Shown in pieces: positions 1 to 10,706 of a DNA stretch of 36,678 bases. This DNA comes from a virus. The notes under the pieces are model-generated. The model had not been told where the DNA came from and ran no database searches. It was given only the letters and a program-made list of their open reading frames with translations. Position numbers and translations under genes: made by a program. Position 1 is the stretch's first letter. Each line of letters opens with the position of its first letter. Location: positions 1-36,678 of the IMG/VR virus record IMGVR_UViG_3300027983_000045; one strand, written 5' to 3'.

Positions 1-125
1 ATTGCTTGTGGATTTATTGCTATCTGACCTGCTACGATCCAGTCAGTTAATCACATTCAGTTGTTTCATAGTCTGCCATTCTCATTGGTTGATAGTTTAT
101 CCAACAAATATCTGTATCATTGTGT
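1..125. repeat. Left copy of the terminal overlap that closes the circle
   Basis: These bases recur at 36554-36678 with three substitutions (35 C/A, 54 C/T and 58 C/G, left/right). Both copies are in the same minus-strand frame, and translation runs smoothly from position 1 into 36553. The simplest reading is a circular assembly of about 36,553 bp closed over a region that varies in the population, rather than two biological terminal repeats, which would normally be identical. The differences change a few residues and introduce no stop. Confidence 0.9.
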
Positions 126-1766
126 TTCCTTGTTTATGTTTTTTAGGTTTACAAATCCATTGTCTTCTGCTATTTTGAATTGTCGATTTCTTACTGCACT
201 ATCAATATTTGTTGCTGCTTGTGATTTTAATCACATTGTCATATCTTTACCATATGTAAACTTATTATTTCTTTCATAATATCTTTTAGCTTTATTCACA
301 TCAGTTAAAGTAAGTCAGTCATCATTGTACTTTTTTAACATAGTATCAAGCCACTTTCTATCTGGTGATTTGGTTTGTGTTGCAAAATCTAAAGCATCAT
401 CAAGCATATCTCTTAGTGCATCTCATTCATAAGATACCACGTCTCAATCCCTTGTTGTGTATCCAACGGGACTATATTTGTGTTGTCCTTTGACTGCTGA
501 CAATCATTGTTCTGCTTTTGTTTTACTTTCCATAAATTTATCAGCTAGTTTAGCAACTGCATTATCTCATCACTGCGTAATTCATCTGTTATTTAAGAAC
601 TCTCATACATTTTCTCAAGCCATTTTCTCAAACTTCTCTTGTTGTCATTTGGTTATCCTATTCATATTTTGCAACATAGTGTTTGCTTTTTTATTTATTA
701 TTTTTTTAGCTGGCAATGCTCCCACTTTTGGAATAATGTCTTGAATAGTTTTAAGAGGTTGTATTGCTGTTTTAGCTACTGTTTTTGCCAGTCACTTTGC
801 GAGTGTAGCTGTGTTATCAACTACTTTAGTAAGTCACTTTCATGCTGGACCAAGACCAACAAGTTCAGCTGCGGTCATGGCTAAGTTGATGAAGAAATCA
901 GTCACTACTGCAGTGTCTGGATTTTCTGTTTTCCATTGATCATATGACTCCATTCACTCTGATACTTTGGACAATCAAAACTGTACTTCTGGTCTTGCCA
1001 TTGTAGACTCTGCCATTTCTCTGAACTCTCTCCTTGCTACATCTGGTAGTTTAGAATAAGCAAATTTTGCGGTCTCTCATATTATGGATCACGTAACGTC
1101 AGTGAATACTCACATTGCTTGTCATAGACTGTTCATTAAGTCTAATCACACGTCCTTTCATGTATCTCAAGAGAACCTGACTTGTCACTCTTGTATCTTT
1201 TGTGATCTTCTTGTAAATGACTCAGTTGCGGAGTTTCATATGTTCTTGAGTGACTCGATCAGTGTTGGATTAGATAATGGTCTTTCTCCCATCTGGAACT
1301 GTGGCTCTACTCTTTGAGGTGTTTGAGTTATTGTATTACCTATACTATAATCAACTCTATCTGCATATGTAGGATATTTTTGTAGGATCTTTTGAGTTAG
1401 TGTTTCGTTATCTATTCAATCATATTGAGGATATTGTTGTTTTATCTTTGTTGCAAACTGATCTACTGTTAACTTTATAGGCTTTTGTGGCTGTAGTGAC
1501 TCTTGTGATGTTGTGCCAGCAATAAGATTATCTCTAATTTGTTGTGGCATCTCTTGCTTAGGAGGTGTAACCACTGGGATCTCCTGACTCATTGGTCTCA
1601 TAAGTTGTTGTGGAGTCTGTATAGGTGAAGAAACCACTGGAGTCGTTAACTGTCCAGTAGTTGCAACCTTATTTCTTATGCTATTTATTGGGTTAGGATT
1701 ATTAGTAATTCACTGTGACACTAATAATCTAGGATCTATGCTTTTTTTTTGTGCGTATGGGATCAT
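1..1766 (-). CDS. Large virion protein, N-terminal part (continues across the join)
   Basis: First half of a protein of about 1,188 residues that starts at ATG 1764-1766, runs off position 1 and continues from 36553 down to 34753. The N-terminus is rich in Pro, Gln and Thr. About 90 residues in comes a pair of motifs (KIKQQYPQYDG and LQKYPTYADRV) of a kind seen in very large phage structural proteins. Charged helical stretches and a hydrophobic Ala/Gly-rich stretch around residues 270-330 (LAMTAAELVGLGPAG) follow. Many glycines are TGA. The gene starts 3 nt after the TAG of the upstream CHAP gene, in the same frame, so readthrough would fuse the two. A co-injected or tail-tip role is inferred from size and position. 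Confidence 0.8.
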
Positions 1767-1769
1767 TAG

Positions 1770-4271
1770 CTATAGATCAAGTCATAAAGGATTATCTGCT
1801 GTTCATCATGTTACTGCACTAGGATTAGCTAGGTTTGATACTGGTGGTGGTGTCGGTGTATCTCATTTTACATTAGTTGGTATTACTTTGGATCATATGT
1901 CAGATCAAGCGTAGTCGTTTATCCTTTTAATATAAGTGTCTCTTTCTATGTTATATTGTCATTCAGATGCCGAATACTTACTCTTGATTGTAGCTATCAT
2001 ATTCTTTCTGGCTTTTGGACTAATAAACTCTTGGTTATTAAGTACACGATTAACCTTCATTCCAAACTGATCTCATCGAGTCTGTGAGTATTTTTGTACT
2101 GTTGCATATTCTCATTCTCTTACTACGCTATCTGGATCCATCGCTTTTGCAAAAGCATATATTAATGCTTGATTGTCTGTTGAACTTTCTCATGCTCATA
2201 CTGTTTGCGAAAATCTATATGCCTCTTGTATTTTATTAAAAGTTTTTGCTGTCGGTGTTGCATAAAAATCATCTCACATTGAGTTTACTCTCTTTATCTC
2301 ATCATCATTTAATCAACTTTGTCGTCTATCTTCCGTCACGGTTGCTTTATAATTATATACGTCCTGTTCGTTTAATCACGCATTCTTTAACATCTTCATT
2401 TCTCAAGGAGAAATGTTTTTAGCGTCCATTTGTCTCATCATATTCTTTTGTGTATCATTGTATTCCTTTGGTCACTGATTTTGCTGTGGAGCATTACTAA
2501 AACTCATTCATGCACTACTACTGTATGTTTTAAGTCTAGGAGCTTCTCACGCTTTTGAGCCACTAGCGTTAGCCTCTAACACAGTGAAACTACCATCTGC
2601 ATTAACTGTCTGTACGATACCAGTATGTCACACCTTGTTGCCTAATGGGTTAGATACAAATATACCTCATTGGGTTGGTCAGTTACTTATTCATAGTGAT
2701 TTAAGTGCTGACATCTTTTGATCAAGAGTGTTTGCAAATCTTGAGCTACCTGTTGGATCTTTGCCTGTGACTTGTAATAGATAATCGTTTACCAATTCAC
2801 CACATTGTAATAATTGTTTTCATCTCTTATTAGTGGAGAAGTCTATTACTGATTGTGGATTAGTAATCTCATTAGTCTGTGCATTAGTATTATTAGTTGA
2901 TGCATTCATCTCATTGATCTTTGCTTGATCCAGTGGACTCAATTTAACATCTCATTGAAACCATTCTATATCTCCAGTTTTATCGTTTGTTCTTGCAATC
3001 ATTCATCCACCTGCATCAATGAAGTCAAACTCTTCTTTGTCTGGGATCGCTCATTTGATTTCTGCTGCTCTCTTTATTGCTGCACCCATTAGTCTTGGAT
3101 CAATTACTCATAGTATCTTTTCGTTTATCTGACCATCTTTGTCGATAAGAAGTTTAGCATATGAGTCTGCTTCTTGTAGTTGTTCCTCAGTAAGTTGAAC
3201 ATTAGGATCTATATAGTTTTGAGCATATTCAAGAATATTTTGTATAGCTTCTTGATATGATGCGTTGTTCTTTTCGTTAAAACTATTGATTTCAATTGCT
3301 TGTTCTGCCATGAACTTAGCAGAATCAGTTAGTAATGTATTAATTCTTATCTGATATGATTCTAATGACTTGCTATCTAATCACGCTAGCTTAGCCCTAT
3401 ATAACTCAATATCTAGATTTTTTGCTCTATCTAATATAGATAGGTTCTGATTAGTTTGCTCTTGTATTCTAACTTGCTGATCTGCATTAAAGGTAGACCT
3501 ACCTAGTCCACTAAATGACATACTTCTAGCTCATGCTTGTGATGCTCTTGCTCCTTGTTCTGTGGCTTGTTGTGATCTCTGTTGATATATTGAGTTTAAT
3601 CTTTGCTCCTCTGCTGTCATTAGTGTTTCAGATTGTGTTCTTAGTCTTGCAGCCTCTGTGTCTCTTGCCTGTTGCTCTGATGCTATCTGCTCATTATATG
3701 GATTAACTACTTGCTGTGCTCTTACATCTTGAATCTTATTGTTAGCCTCAACCAACAATACTTGCTCTTCGTAAGTTATCTCTTGTCCTCTACTTGCTTT
3801 TGCTTGTAGCTGAGTGATAAACCTCCTGATATCTTGTGGACTCATAGCATCTAGTCAACTAAAGTCTACAGCATCAAATGATTGCTTTTTAGCTTCTCTA
3901 ATTACTAGCGGATTTTCTGCAGTTGGTCTTGCGGGTTGTGCGGGTTGTGCAGTTTGTGCTATAAGACCCCTGGACGCTTGATCTGCGTTATTCGCACGAT
4001 CTAACCCACCAAATCTGTTCGCAAGTGTAGTTTGGGGTATGGCTGGTGTAGCCTGCCTTGTTGCGTCTCATGGTTGATTAGTACCGCCAGTTAGTAAGTT
4101 AGTAGGCCTCGCTACTCTATTCTTTATAGAACTTGCTTCATTAGATGCATTATCCTGAGCCCTGACTTGATCTGGCGTTCTGGCTGGATTGAATGAAGGA
4201 TCAAAACTTACATTTACTCATGGAGTGTATACGTCCCATTGTTTCGTCCTATCGTTTCGTTTTTGTGACAT
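1770..4271 (-). CDS. Virion-associated protein with CHAP peptidoglycan hydrolase domain
   Basis: 833 residues. The N-terminal third is Gln/Ala/Arg-rich and predicted helical. Around residues 485-560 is a CHAP-type NlpC/P60 amidase domain: the catalytic Cys lies in QCGELVNDYLL and the His in GHTGIVQTVNADG, followed by VLEANASG, which matches the core of the fold. Such domains in tail proteins cut peptidoglycan locally during DNA entry. The rest is helical. The ATG at 4271 has no Shine-Dalgarno sequence and follows the receptor-binding gene by 24 nt. The gene ends at TAG 1770-1772; the next ORF continues in the same frame. The domain call is firm; tail-tip lysin is inferred. Confidence 0.82.
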
Positions 4272-4295
4272 AGGTGTAAGTTATTTAAGTAATTA

Positions 4296-5552
4296 TTAAG
4301 ATGTAGTGTATGTGTAATTAGTAAATCACATATCGTATCTTACAAGATAAGATACTAGGTGTGAAGTATATCATCGATGCCTCAGTCACCGCACTTCTAT
4401 GGTTTGTCATGCCGTAGTGATTACATCAATAGAAAATGATGCATCTGAGAAATATGCATCAACGGTAGATCAAACTTGCGTACCACTAATGCGTATTTGC
4501 AATGAAGCGTTTGTTGAGACTCAAACTGATAGTGTTCAAGTAACCCTGTATGTTCATCCTCTTACTGGAGTTCATGAGCATATCATTACGTATGTTGTAC
4601 TACTAAAACCAGTAATTCCAATTGAGCTCGCTGTATAAACTGTCCCAGCAATTATTGTTGATGGTCTATTTCTTGCCTCATCGACCAATTGTTTTGCGTT
4701 TACAGCTCTGACTTCGTCAGTACCTGTTATTGCTTCAGCATCTGTTAGGATCTCAATAAATCACCTCTGTGCAGCACTTGCTGCGATCTGATCTCTTAGT
4801 AGGAGTTGTGTTATTCTGTTATCTACTCCGCCTTGATTGAGTACAAATTCGTTTGCATCTGCTGTAGTAGTTACACTTGCCTTAAGAGATATAGACTTCC
4901 TTTGTTGTACGGGAGTGGCTACAAGCTCTGCAGCTGTTTCTCCTGTTGCTGTTCCTGCTGTAATCTGTGCATCTGTTGCAATTTCTACTTTACCCGATAC
5001 AGTCTCACTAGCATTTGGTGTTGTACCCGTAGCAAATGACGCCCATGCTCCTCAGATGTATTGATTGAGTACTCCACTTGTAGTATTCAATATGATCATA
5101 CCATTAGCTCCTGTGAGTGCGTCTCTCTGTGCTTCTGTGAGAGACTTACCTGACATACCTGCATAATTAGTCGCTGCACTCCGTGTCCGATCGGCATCTG
5201 AATCTAGCTTAGATGAAATAGAGGACACAACGCCTTTCCAGAACTCATAGTTGTTACTGAGTCTAACTATTGAACCTATTGAGTGTGTTTTAGCTGAATA
5301 GTTCAAACTTGCTCACTTTTCCAACGTAACGTTGTTGATTGTGATTGTTTTAGCTCAAGCATCATATGCGTTAATTTCTGCTAGCTGGATTTTGTCGTTG
5401 TCTGGATTAATAATGATATATGTTGTAACTCATGCTGGAAATGTAAATCAAGGTGTATCATTCACGTTGATTGTACCTGTTGATCAATCCCACTCCTGTG
5501 ATAGTGTGGTTTCGAATCAGTCTACTAATGGATATTTAGATATATTTGACAT
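4296..5552 (-). CDS. Receptor-binding tail protein / tail fibre
   Basis: 418 residues. A beta-rich N-terminal domain (YPLVDGFETTLSQEWDG, then FTFPAGVTTYIIINP) is followed by a linker and a fibre-type segment, SETVSGKVEIATDAQITAG and AAELVATPVQQRKSI, a signature common in phage tail fibres. The C-terminal 120 residues form another beta-rich Ser/Thr-rich domain, probably the receptor-contact tip. ATG 5552 overlaps the upstream stop as TAATG, so translational coupling is likely. The gene lies between a neck protein and the CHAP virion protein, as expected for an adhesion device. The family is recognised from sequence pattern only; the receptor is unknown. Confidence 0.75.
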
Positions 5553-7078
5553 TACAATACGTTGTTATAATTAAATAGTTCTACTGGTTGACCATCAACA
5601 TTGATAGTTATCTTTTCGAATATGAACTGTACTGTTCAACTAATGTTTACTGCTATAGTAGATAGATACTGATACATTGGTACTTTGATTGTAAAGGGAT
5701 ATAGTTTAAGATCATTACCAGTATTAAGTCATCATATAGGATCTAATCATAGTGGTCTCTGTCCTAATGGTTGTGATCATGTTCTATTTATTGTTATGTT
5801 TGTATCTGTTATTGTTGCTTCCTGTACAACTCATGAATCTCATATGATTTTTATTGTTATCTCTCATCACTCTTGTTTAAATCATGTTATATCTACAAAT
5901 GATACTGAGTATGTTTGTCACGGGTCTCAGAAATCAAATGACTTTGTTTGTAGTTCTGCCTGTATTTTTGCTCAGTCGTCATCAAATCATACTTCTAGCT
6001 CATACATCTGTCATCATAGTGCTGATGTGAATACATGTTTAGCTATTCACTCGTCTGTTATGTACTCTCACATATCAAACATCGGTGGCAGTAGGTATTC
6101 TGACCATCATTGTGTACTACTTGAGTAGACTAGTGTTTTATCTGGTCTATCATCTCAGTCAGAATCATAACAAAAGTAATAATTATTTGTTGCTTTGTTG
6201 TAGTACGCTACGTTAGAGTTATAGAACTTTGGCTGTATAAGTTTTGTCAGCTCCCTCACTTTTTCTCATAAAGGTTTACTTTCTAACGCAGAAGCTCACG
6301 TAACTCAGTTTCTAAACTTGAGTGTATCTACTCATCTATCTGATAGGAATACAAGTGAGTTTTCCACAACTGATACTGATCTATCTGAATATCCTCATGA
6401 TTGTGTATCTAGCTTAGTTCCTGACTGTCATGGTAGATAAGCGTACACAGTATTATCCTTGAATAATAACACGGTCTGACCGTACTCATATAGTGCGTTG
6501 ATCTTGCCTCACTCTTCTCATCATATTACTACTGCATCCGTAGTTATTGTGTTGGCGTTGGCGGGCTGTACCGCAGTGTGGTATATTGTGATTGGATTTG
6601 CAATCTCTCCTGTACAGTAGATCGCATCTAATAGATATGATATATACTTACACTTTGGTTGTGTTGGATATTCTGTGTATGTTGTACCATTCCAGCTAGC
6701 GTAATTGTTATATCCATCGCACATATAGACTATGTTCTTATATACGGCAAAATCCCATCTAGTGGGATTGCCGTCTCAGTCTACTGCTGTGAGTCCTGTC
6801 TTGATGCTTGACCAGTTTGTACCATCAAACTTATACATCACAGTGCCTGCTACTCATAAGCATATGATAGCCCCTGTGTCATCTCTCTTGTGAAAGAAGT
6901 AAGAGCTGAACGGTGTTGATCATACGCTGTTTCCAAACTTAATATAACCTCTTCTTGTTTGTACTTGGTTTGCTTGGTTATACAGCATATTAGTCATGAT
7001 TGAAAAATCTCCATCACCTATAGTAGATGATTGTGTGAGATTAAGTCATCATGTGAATTTATTATATTTCTTTAGCAT
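5552..7078 (-). CDS. Neck/stabilisation protein, P22 gp10-like
   Basis: 508 residues. The N-terminus (KKYNKFTGGLNLTQSS, then MTNMLYNQANQVQTRRGY) matches the start of phage stabilisation or tail-attachment proteins: a GG-L-N motif, an Asn-rich stretch and an R-x-G motif. The body has repeated beta-strand units such as VMYKFDGTNWSSI, ENSLVFLSDRGVDTLKF and YYNKATNNYYFCYDSDG, suggestive of a beta-propeller. Aromatic and Gly-rich segments use TGA often. The gene sits between a head-tail connector and the receptor-binding protein, where a P22 gp10-type hub would be expected. No close homologue could be confirmed. Confidence 0.62.
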
Positions 7079-7128
7079 ATTTTTTTATAGTTTACTACAG
7101 AGTAATGTTCACTAATCGTGCTTAAGTA

Positions 7129-7740
7129 CTACCTACTTCTACTTGGCATATAATCGAAGTTTGCATCACCAAACAACAATACTTTTATCCTGTTGATCTG
7201 TTTGAAGTATTCTTGCTCATACATTTGTGCATTATCAAACTTAGCCACTTGCTTAAAGCATATTGCAGCAGTAAGATATTTGATTGCCTCATTAGCTTCT
7301 ACTGGTGTCGCTGTGTCCTGTGAATCAGACAGATCGGGTAGTTTAGCGTTATATAGCATCTGTGCCGTTTCTGACTTAATAGCTATCGGATAGAAGCCAA
7401 TCAGACCACCATAGATGTAGTATGCGTTAGATCATCATGACTGACCTGATGTATCTGACTTACTAATTAGATCAAGCTCATAAGAATAGTTTAATCAATT
7501 GATTATCCTTACAGACTCCGTTGATAAATAGTCACTAGGAAGTGAATACTCAGCCGTTCAAGGTATCAGTGATATGTTTGCTGACTTTTCTGATGTAGCA
7601 ATAAATCCAATCAAGTCTGACTGGAGTGTTTGATATGCTAAGTTTATCTGTCTTCTTAAGTTCAACAAAGACCAAACTCTATTGCTTGGGTCTCTTAGTA
7701 TATCAGCTGATATTTGTGTTACTAGTTCTGTGAGTGTCAT
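7129..7740 (-). CDS. Head-tail connector (gp4/gp6-like adaptor)
   Basis: 203 residues. The N-terminal half is helical (MTLTELVTQISADILRD, NLRRQINLAYQTLQSDLIG). A beta module follows: EYSLPSDYLSTESVRI, then NAYYIYGGLIGFYP and QMLYNAKLPDLSDSQD, then a helical tail (EANEAIKYLTAAICFKQ). This order, with LPSD and a Y-x-x-x-G-x-I-x-F-x-P stretch, is typical of small connectors that plug the portal. The ATG at 7740 is preferred to an in-frame TTG at 7773 because the homologous pattern begins there. 50 nt follow before the neck gene. Confidence 0.65.
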
Positions 7741-7773
7741 AAAAGATAGTACACTTGGTCTGATCAAAGTCAA

Positions 7774-7995
7774 TTAGTCATCACGCCTCTTACTCTTGGT
7801 CTCTGCTATATTCTGATCCTGTGTTTGTTTGTTGGCTCATCGCATTACATCAGGTGATCATACTTTATCGGATAGATATGTTTGAAACTCGTGCAGTGGT
7901 ATGTACTGCTTTCTTCACTCGTGTTGGTTTAAGAATTCAAGCAGTACATCATATGTGTGTTTATATCTTAGTGTGATAACTGCTTGCTCTCTCAT
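7774..7995 (-). CDS. Small hypothetical protein in the head-tail operon
   Basis: 73 residues, not recognised. It is charged and helical, begins MREQAVITLRYKHTYDVL and ends with a basic tail (TKSKRRDD). The ATG overlaps the upstream stop as TAATG, and the ORF uses TGA for glycine three times. Its place between the TerS-like gene and the connector suggests a packaging or head-completion accessory, but nothing in the sequence proves it. Confidence 0.6.
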
Positions 7996-8387
7996 TATTT
8001 ATTAACAATAGATAAAAGCTCTTCAATAGACATTACCTTAGTATCCTTTAGTCCTCAATCTTCATCAGTTAGGTTACCAATAAATATAGATCTTCTCTTG
8101 GCTGCTTGATCTACTGCAGTCAATATATCTCTATTGTTTATCTTGTCGTCCCTCATCCTTTCTACTAGTATCTTCTGTCATAATCTTGTTATCTCAGTGT
8201 CGTTACTGATGATCTCTTCTATGGTTTCACTTTTAGTCCCGCTTTGTCCCACTTCATGAATAGCTCTATTAGCAGTAGATAGCGGTATTCATGCAGACTT
8301 TGCTATCTCTCTCTGTGTTCATAGAGGATTGTTTAGTAATGCTACTGCTACTTTGTTGATGTTCTTCTCTTTGTCTATTCTAGTCAT
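7995..8387 (-). CDS. TerS-like HTH protein (small terminase candidate)
   Basis: 130 residues. Residues about 10-45 form a helix-turn-helix: NKVAVALLNNPLGTQREIA, then KSAGIPLSTANRAIHEVG. The C-terminal half (ILVERMRDDKINNRDILTAV, then DQAAKRRSIFIGN) resembles the oligomerisation region of small terminases, which select and present DNA to TerL. It starts the block of head-tail genes, though terL itself lies about 10 kb downstream around the circle. The alternative is a DNA-binding regulator of late genes. The DNA-binding call is firm, the TerS role moderate. Confidence 0.58.
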
Positions 8388-8400
8388 ACGATAGTTGTTA

Positions 8401-8445
8401 TTAGTAAATCTTCTTAGTCTTCTTTGGTTTGGTTTTCTTTGACAT
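8401..8445 (-). CDS. Very short basic ORF before the TerS-like gene
   Basis: A 14-codon reading frame of mostly Lys, Pro and Thr (MSKKTKPKKTKKIY) between the 64-residue gene and the TerS-like gene, 13 nt before the latter's ATG. It could be a leader peptide or chance. The surrounding 80 bases (8388-8467) hold nothing else recognisable. Confidence 0.25.
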   Translation of the reverse strand: MSKKTKPKKTKKIY

Positions 8446-8467
8446 GTTTGTTTTTGGTTATATAATA

Positions 8468-8662
8468 CTATATTACTGATATACAATTGTCTATAAACTC
8501 CTTCTCTGTTATGTCTTCACTTACTCAGTGTGTTGGTCGATAGATTGTGAAGGTCTTGTTACCGTTCTCTTTAGCTACCTTAGATCAGTGTTTATTGATA
8601 GGATCTATTAGATCTTGTCTGTTGCATATACATAGCTCTGTTACTTGTTGATGTGTTAGCAT
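8468..8662 (-). CDS. Small hypothetical protein
   Basis: 64 residues, not recognised. It begins MLTHQQVTELCICNRQDL and contains FTIYRPTHGVSEDITE. The stop is TAG and two glycines are TGA. It follows the zinc-ribbon gene by 24 AT-rich bases and appears to belong to the same transcription unit. Confidence 0.55.
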
Positions 8663-8686
8663 AATATAATATATTATAATAGTAAG

Positions 8687-8875
8687 TTAGTCTACATATT
8701 GTATATCTCAGCTTCATATCATATGTAATGCTCGTCACTCTTCATCTCAATCGTAACGATTATGGTCTGGGTGGTCTTCTGAACACGATACACACAAGTA
8801 TACTCATTCAGGGTCTTTTCTAAGTAATAGTCATCACCGTTCTTTATATCAGCACAATATACACTCTGTCTCCAT
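8687..8875 (-). CDS. Small zinc-ribbon protein
   Basis: 62 residues with two CxxC pairs, CILC near residue 5 and CVSC near residue 31, spaced as in a zinc ribbon, then an acidic, His-containing tail (DHPDHNRYDGDEE). Small phage zinc ribbons often bind nucleic acids or the host polymerase; the role here is unknown. The start lies inside the 3' end of the upstream gene (overlap to 8844) in a different frame, a tight coupling. Confidence 0.6.
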
Positions 8876-9179
8876 GGTTAATGTTATTAATAATATATCC
8901 AGTGAGAGAGACTATGTGACCTCTTCCTACTATTTTTATAATCTTGTCGTAGTCTACTGGCTTAAAATAATATCATTCAATTCATTCTTCATTACAATAT
9001 CTTGCTTTTAGTCAGTAGTTTCATTTTAAGTTCTGTACAATAGACTTTACGCTATTGTTTGTTTTTATTGTCCCGTTTAAGTATTTAGAATCGATGAAAA
9101 CTTCTTTTTCTTTGGGTCGTCATTCCATGATGATGTAATAGACGTATTTTATTAATTTAGCTAGTTGTTTATAGTTCAT
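8844..9179 (-). CDS. Hypothetical protein
   Basis: 111 residues, not recognised. It is Lys/Tyr-rich with a helical N-terminus (MNYKQLAKLIKYVYYIIM), a central VFIDSKYLNGTIKTNNSV and a C-terminal beta-like stretch IIKIVGRGHIVSLTGY. Several TGA glycines (N-Y-G, E-E-G, I-E-G) fit well. It overlaps the zinc-ribbon gene by 32 nt and follows the HNH gene by 15 nt. Confidence 0.6.
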
Positions 9180-9194
9180 TATGTTATAATAATA

Positions 9195-9449
9195 TTATAA
9201 AACTGGCTCTATTGATTGTTTTGCTATATGTTTGGCGTTTTGTTTCCACTCTCGTCATCATTTGTTAGTGTGGCAGTGTCTACATAGAAATATCATATTA
9301 TATGGATCATACATACGATTATCAATATTTCTTTTGCCTCATCTTCATAATATATGATCTACATCCATTGACCTTATTGATCTGCATAATTCAGATACTG
9401 GCATGTACTCTAGTTTTCTGCTATTTAGTGCAATACTTACATAATTCAT
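9195..9449 (-). CDS. HNH endonuclease-like protein
   Basis: 84 residues. The C-terminal half carries an HNH core: MDVDHILGRG (Asp-His), then DPYNMIFLCRHCHTNKGG with the conserved Asn and a C-x-x-C-H zinc knuckle. Only one CxxC plus this HNH is present, consistent with a minimal domain. ATG 9449 lies within the 3' end of rusA (13-nt overlap). Small free-standing HNH proteins in phages act in DNA packaging or as homing nucleases. Pairing with a Holliday resolvase suggests DNA processing, which is inference. Confidence 0.75.
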
Positions 9450-9784
9450 TTTACATCTATAGTAATACGAGGATTTTCTTTGTCATAATGCTTGTATAAT
9501 ATTAGACCTATTATCTGCTTATCGTCTTCATACAATATTCCACTTAGAGAGTCCATCCATAATTTGTTGTAGTTATCAATATCCCTAGTTCTCCTGTCTC
9601 AAAAATATATATTTGCTTCAATTACTATATCACAATATAATATTGATCATTTGTATTTGGAGTTTGCTTGTGCTATATAACTATCTTTTTGCTGTCTTGG
9701 GCGTTTTTTCATAAATCCAGACTTTCAATTCCTGAAGTAGATATTGTTAGTACTGTAGGGGTTTCATAGTAATTCTATTATCAT
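9437..9784 (-). CDS. rusA: RusA-family Holliday junction resolvase
   Basis: 115 residues, close to the usual RusA length of about 120. The start MIIELLGNPYSTNN matches the family N-terminus. The metal-binding acidic residues are present: RDIDNYNKLWMDSL (Asp68, Asp70, Asp78) and ILYEDDKQIIG (Asp87, Asp88). The C-terminus (PRITIDV) also fits. RusA is a homodimer that cuts four-way junctions symmetrically; in phages it clears recombination or replication intermediates before packaging. It goes with the RecT/exonuclease pair at 14154-15496. Confidence 0.88.
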
Positions 9785-9832
9785 AGATAACTTATAACCC
9801 AGGGTATATAAATTGCAAGCGGTTTATTGTTG

Positions 9833-10144
9833 TTATTCTTTATAATTGTTTGACCTATATTCAATTAGTGCTTTCTTAATTACTGATTTATCTACTTTCT
9901 CTCAGGTAATCTGACAATAGTTTGGTATGTTTATAAGGTTTCTTCTTCTATCTATATAGTCAGTTAATTTATATTCTTTGGATCGCATTATACTCATAAT
10001 GTGTTTTGGGTCATAAGTAATTCACATTCCTTTTTGTTGTTCTTTTGTTCTTTCAATAACTTCTAATAGGTATTTATTACTACATCTTATACCATTGTAT
10101 GCTCTTATAATTTCATCATAAATTTTTTTTTCTTTCGAGTTCAT
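9833..10144 (-). CDS. Hypothetical protein
   Basis: 103 residues, not recognised. Lys/Arg/Ile-rich and mostly helical: MNSKEKKIYDEIIRAYNG at the N-terminus and EKVDKSVIKKALIEYRSNN at the C-terminus, which could be a DNA-binding helix. Two TGA glycines. It lies directly upstream of rusA with a 48-nt gap. Confidence 0.58.
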
Positions 10145-10171
10145 GCGATATAGTAAAATAATAAATTAATA

Positions 10172-10344
10172 CTACATATTGTTACGCCTTGAATTATGTT
10201 TTTTAGCTCATATGTAGTTTATAGCGTCCATCAACTCCTCCTCCAGGTGAGTCAACCACTGATCATCGGTTAGATCATCACGATCTCATCCACCAATGAT
10301 CTGAATTTAGCTTGCTCGGTATGGTTCTTTATTTCGTTAGTCAT
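10172..10344 (-). pseudogene. Small gene split by a frameshift
   Basis: From ATG 10344 the frame reads MTNEIKNHTEQAKFRSLVDE and stops after 24 codons. A second frame covering the rest of the interval reads GGDRDDLTDDQWLTHLEEEL and ends at TAG 10172-10174, but has no start codon. Joined near AKF by a -1 shift they make one plausible protein of about 57 residues with a D-D-x-W-x-x-H-x-x-E-E pattern reminiscent of small MazG-like or DUF550 proteins. A sequencing indel, a decayed gene or programmed frameshifting would all explain it. Confidence refers to the split gene, not the function. Confidence 0.45.
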
Positions 10345-10360
10345 AATGTTTTATTATAAG

Positions 10361-10642
10361 TTAAATTATTGTTACTTTGTATCATAATTTATCTTCTATT
10401 TGTTTAACTGTCATTTCTTTTGGTGGCGAGAGTTTTCTTACATATTTATATATAGAACAATAAAACTCCTCTCATCTATCACGCTTATCTATTTCTTCTT
10501 CCCACGATATTATATAGGGTTCTAGGGCTCATTTTATCGTGGCAAGATGCACTCAATAAAAATAGCTTGAGAAATCTTCATCTTCACTAACCTCGACCAT
10601 TTCACCTTCAGTAAACTTTTTTAGATCTGTTACTTTCATCAT
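10361..10642 (-). CDS. Hypothetical protein
   Basis: 93 residues, not recognised. It begins MMKVTDLKKFTEGEMVEV and has an acidic, aromatic-rich middle (YIISWEEEIDKRDRGEEF) and a C-terminal PPKEMTVKQIEDKLGYKV that looks like a small helix-strand unit. The start is a double ATG. The 63 bases upstream (10643-10706) show no gene or clear signal. Confidence 0.58.
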
Positions 10643-10706
10643 ATTACAATTAGTAGTAAAATAATTTTCGATACTATAAGATATATTATTGGTAGATACT
10701 TTATCA

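Noticed and set aside
1-125. True direct terminal repeats of a linear genome
   Set aside because: The two copies differ at three positions and the gene reads straight through the join, which fits a circular assembly with strain variation better.
5685-6128. Long plus-strand ORF of 147 codons
   Set aside because: It lies wholly inside the minus-strand neck protein gene, is rich in Ser/His/Cys and has no recognisable pattern; it is a shadow frame.
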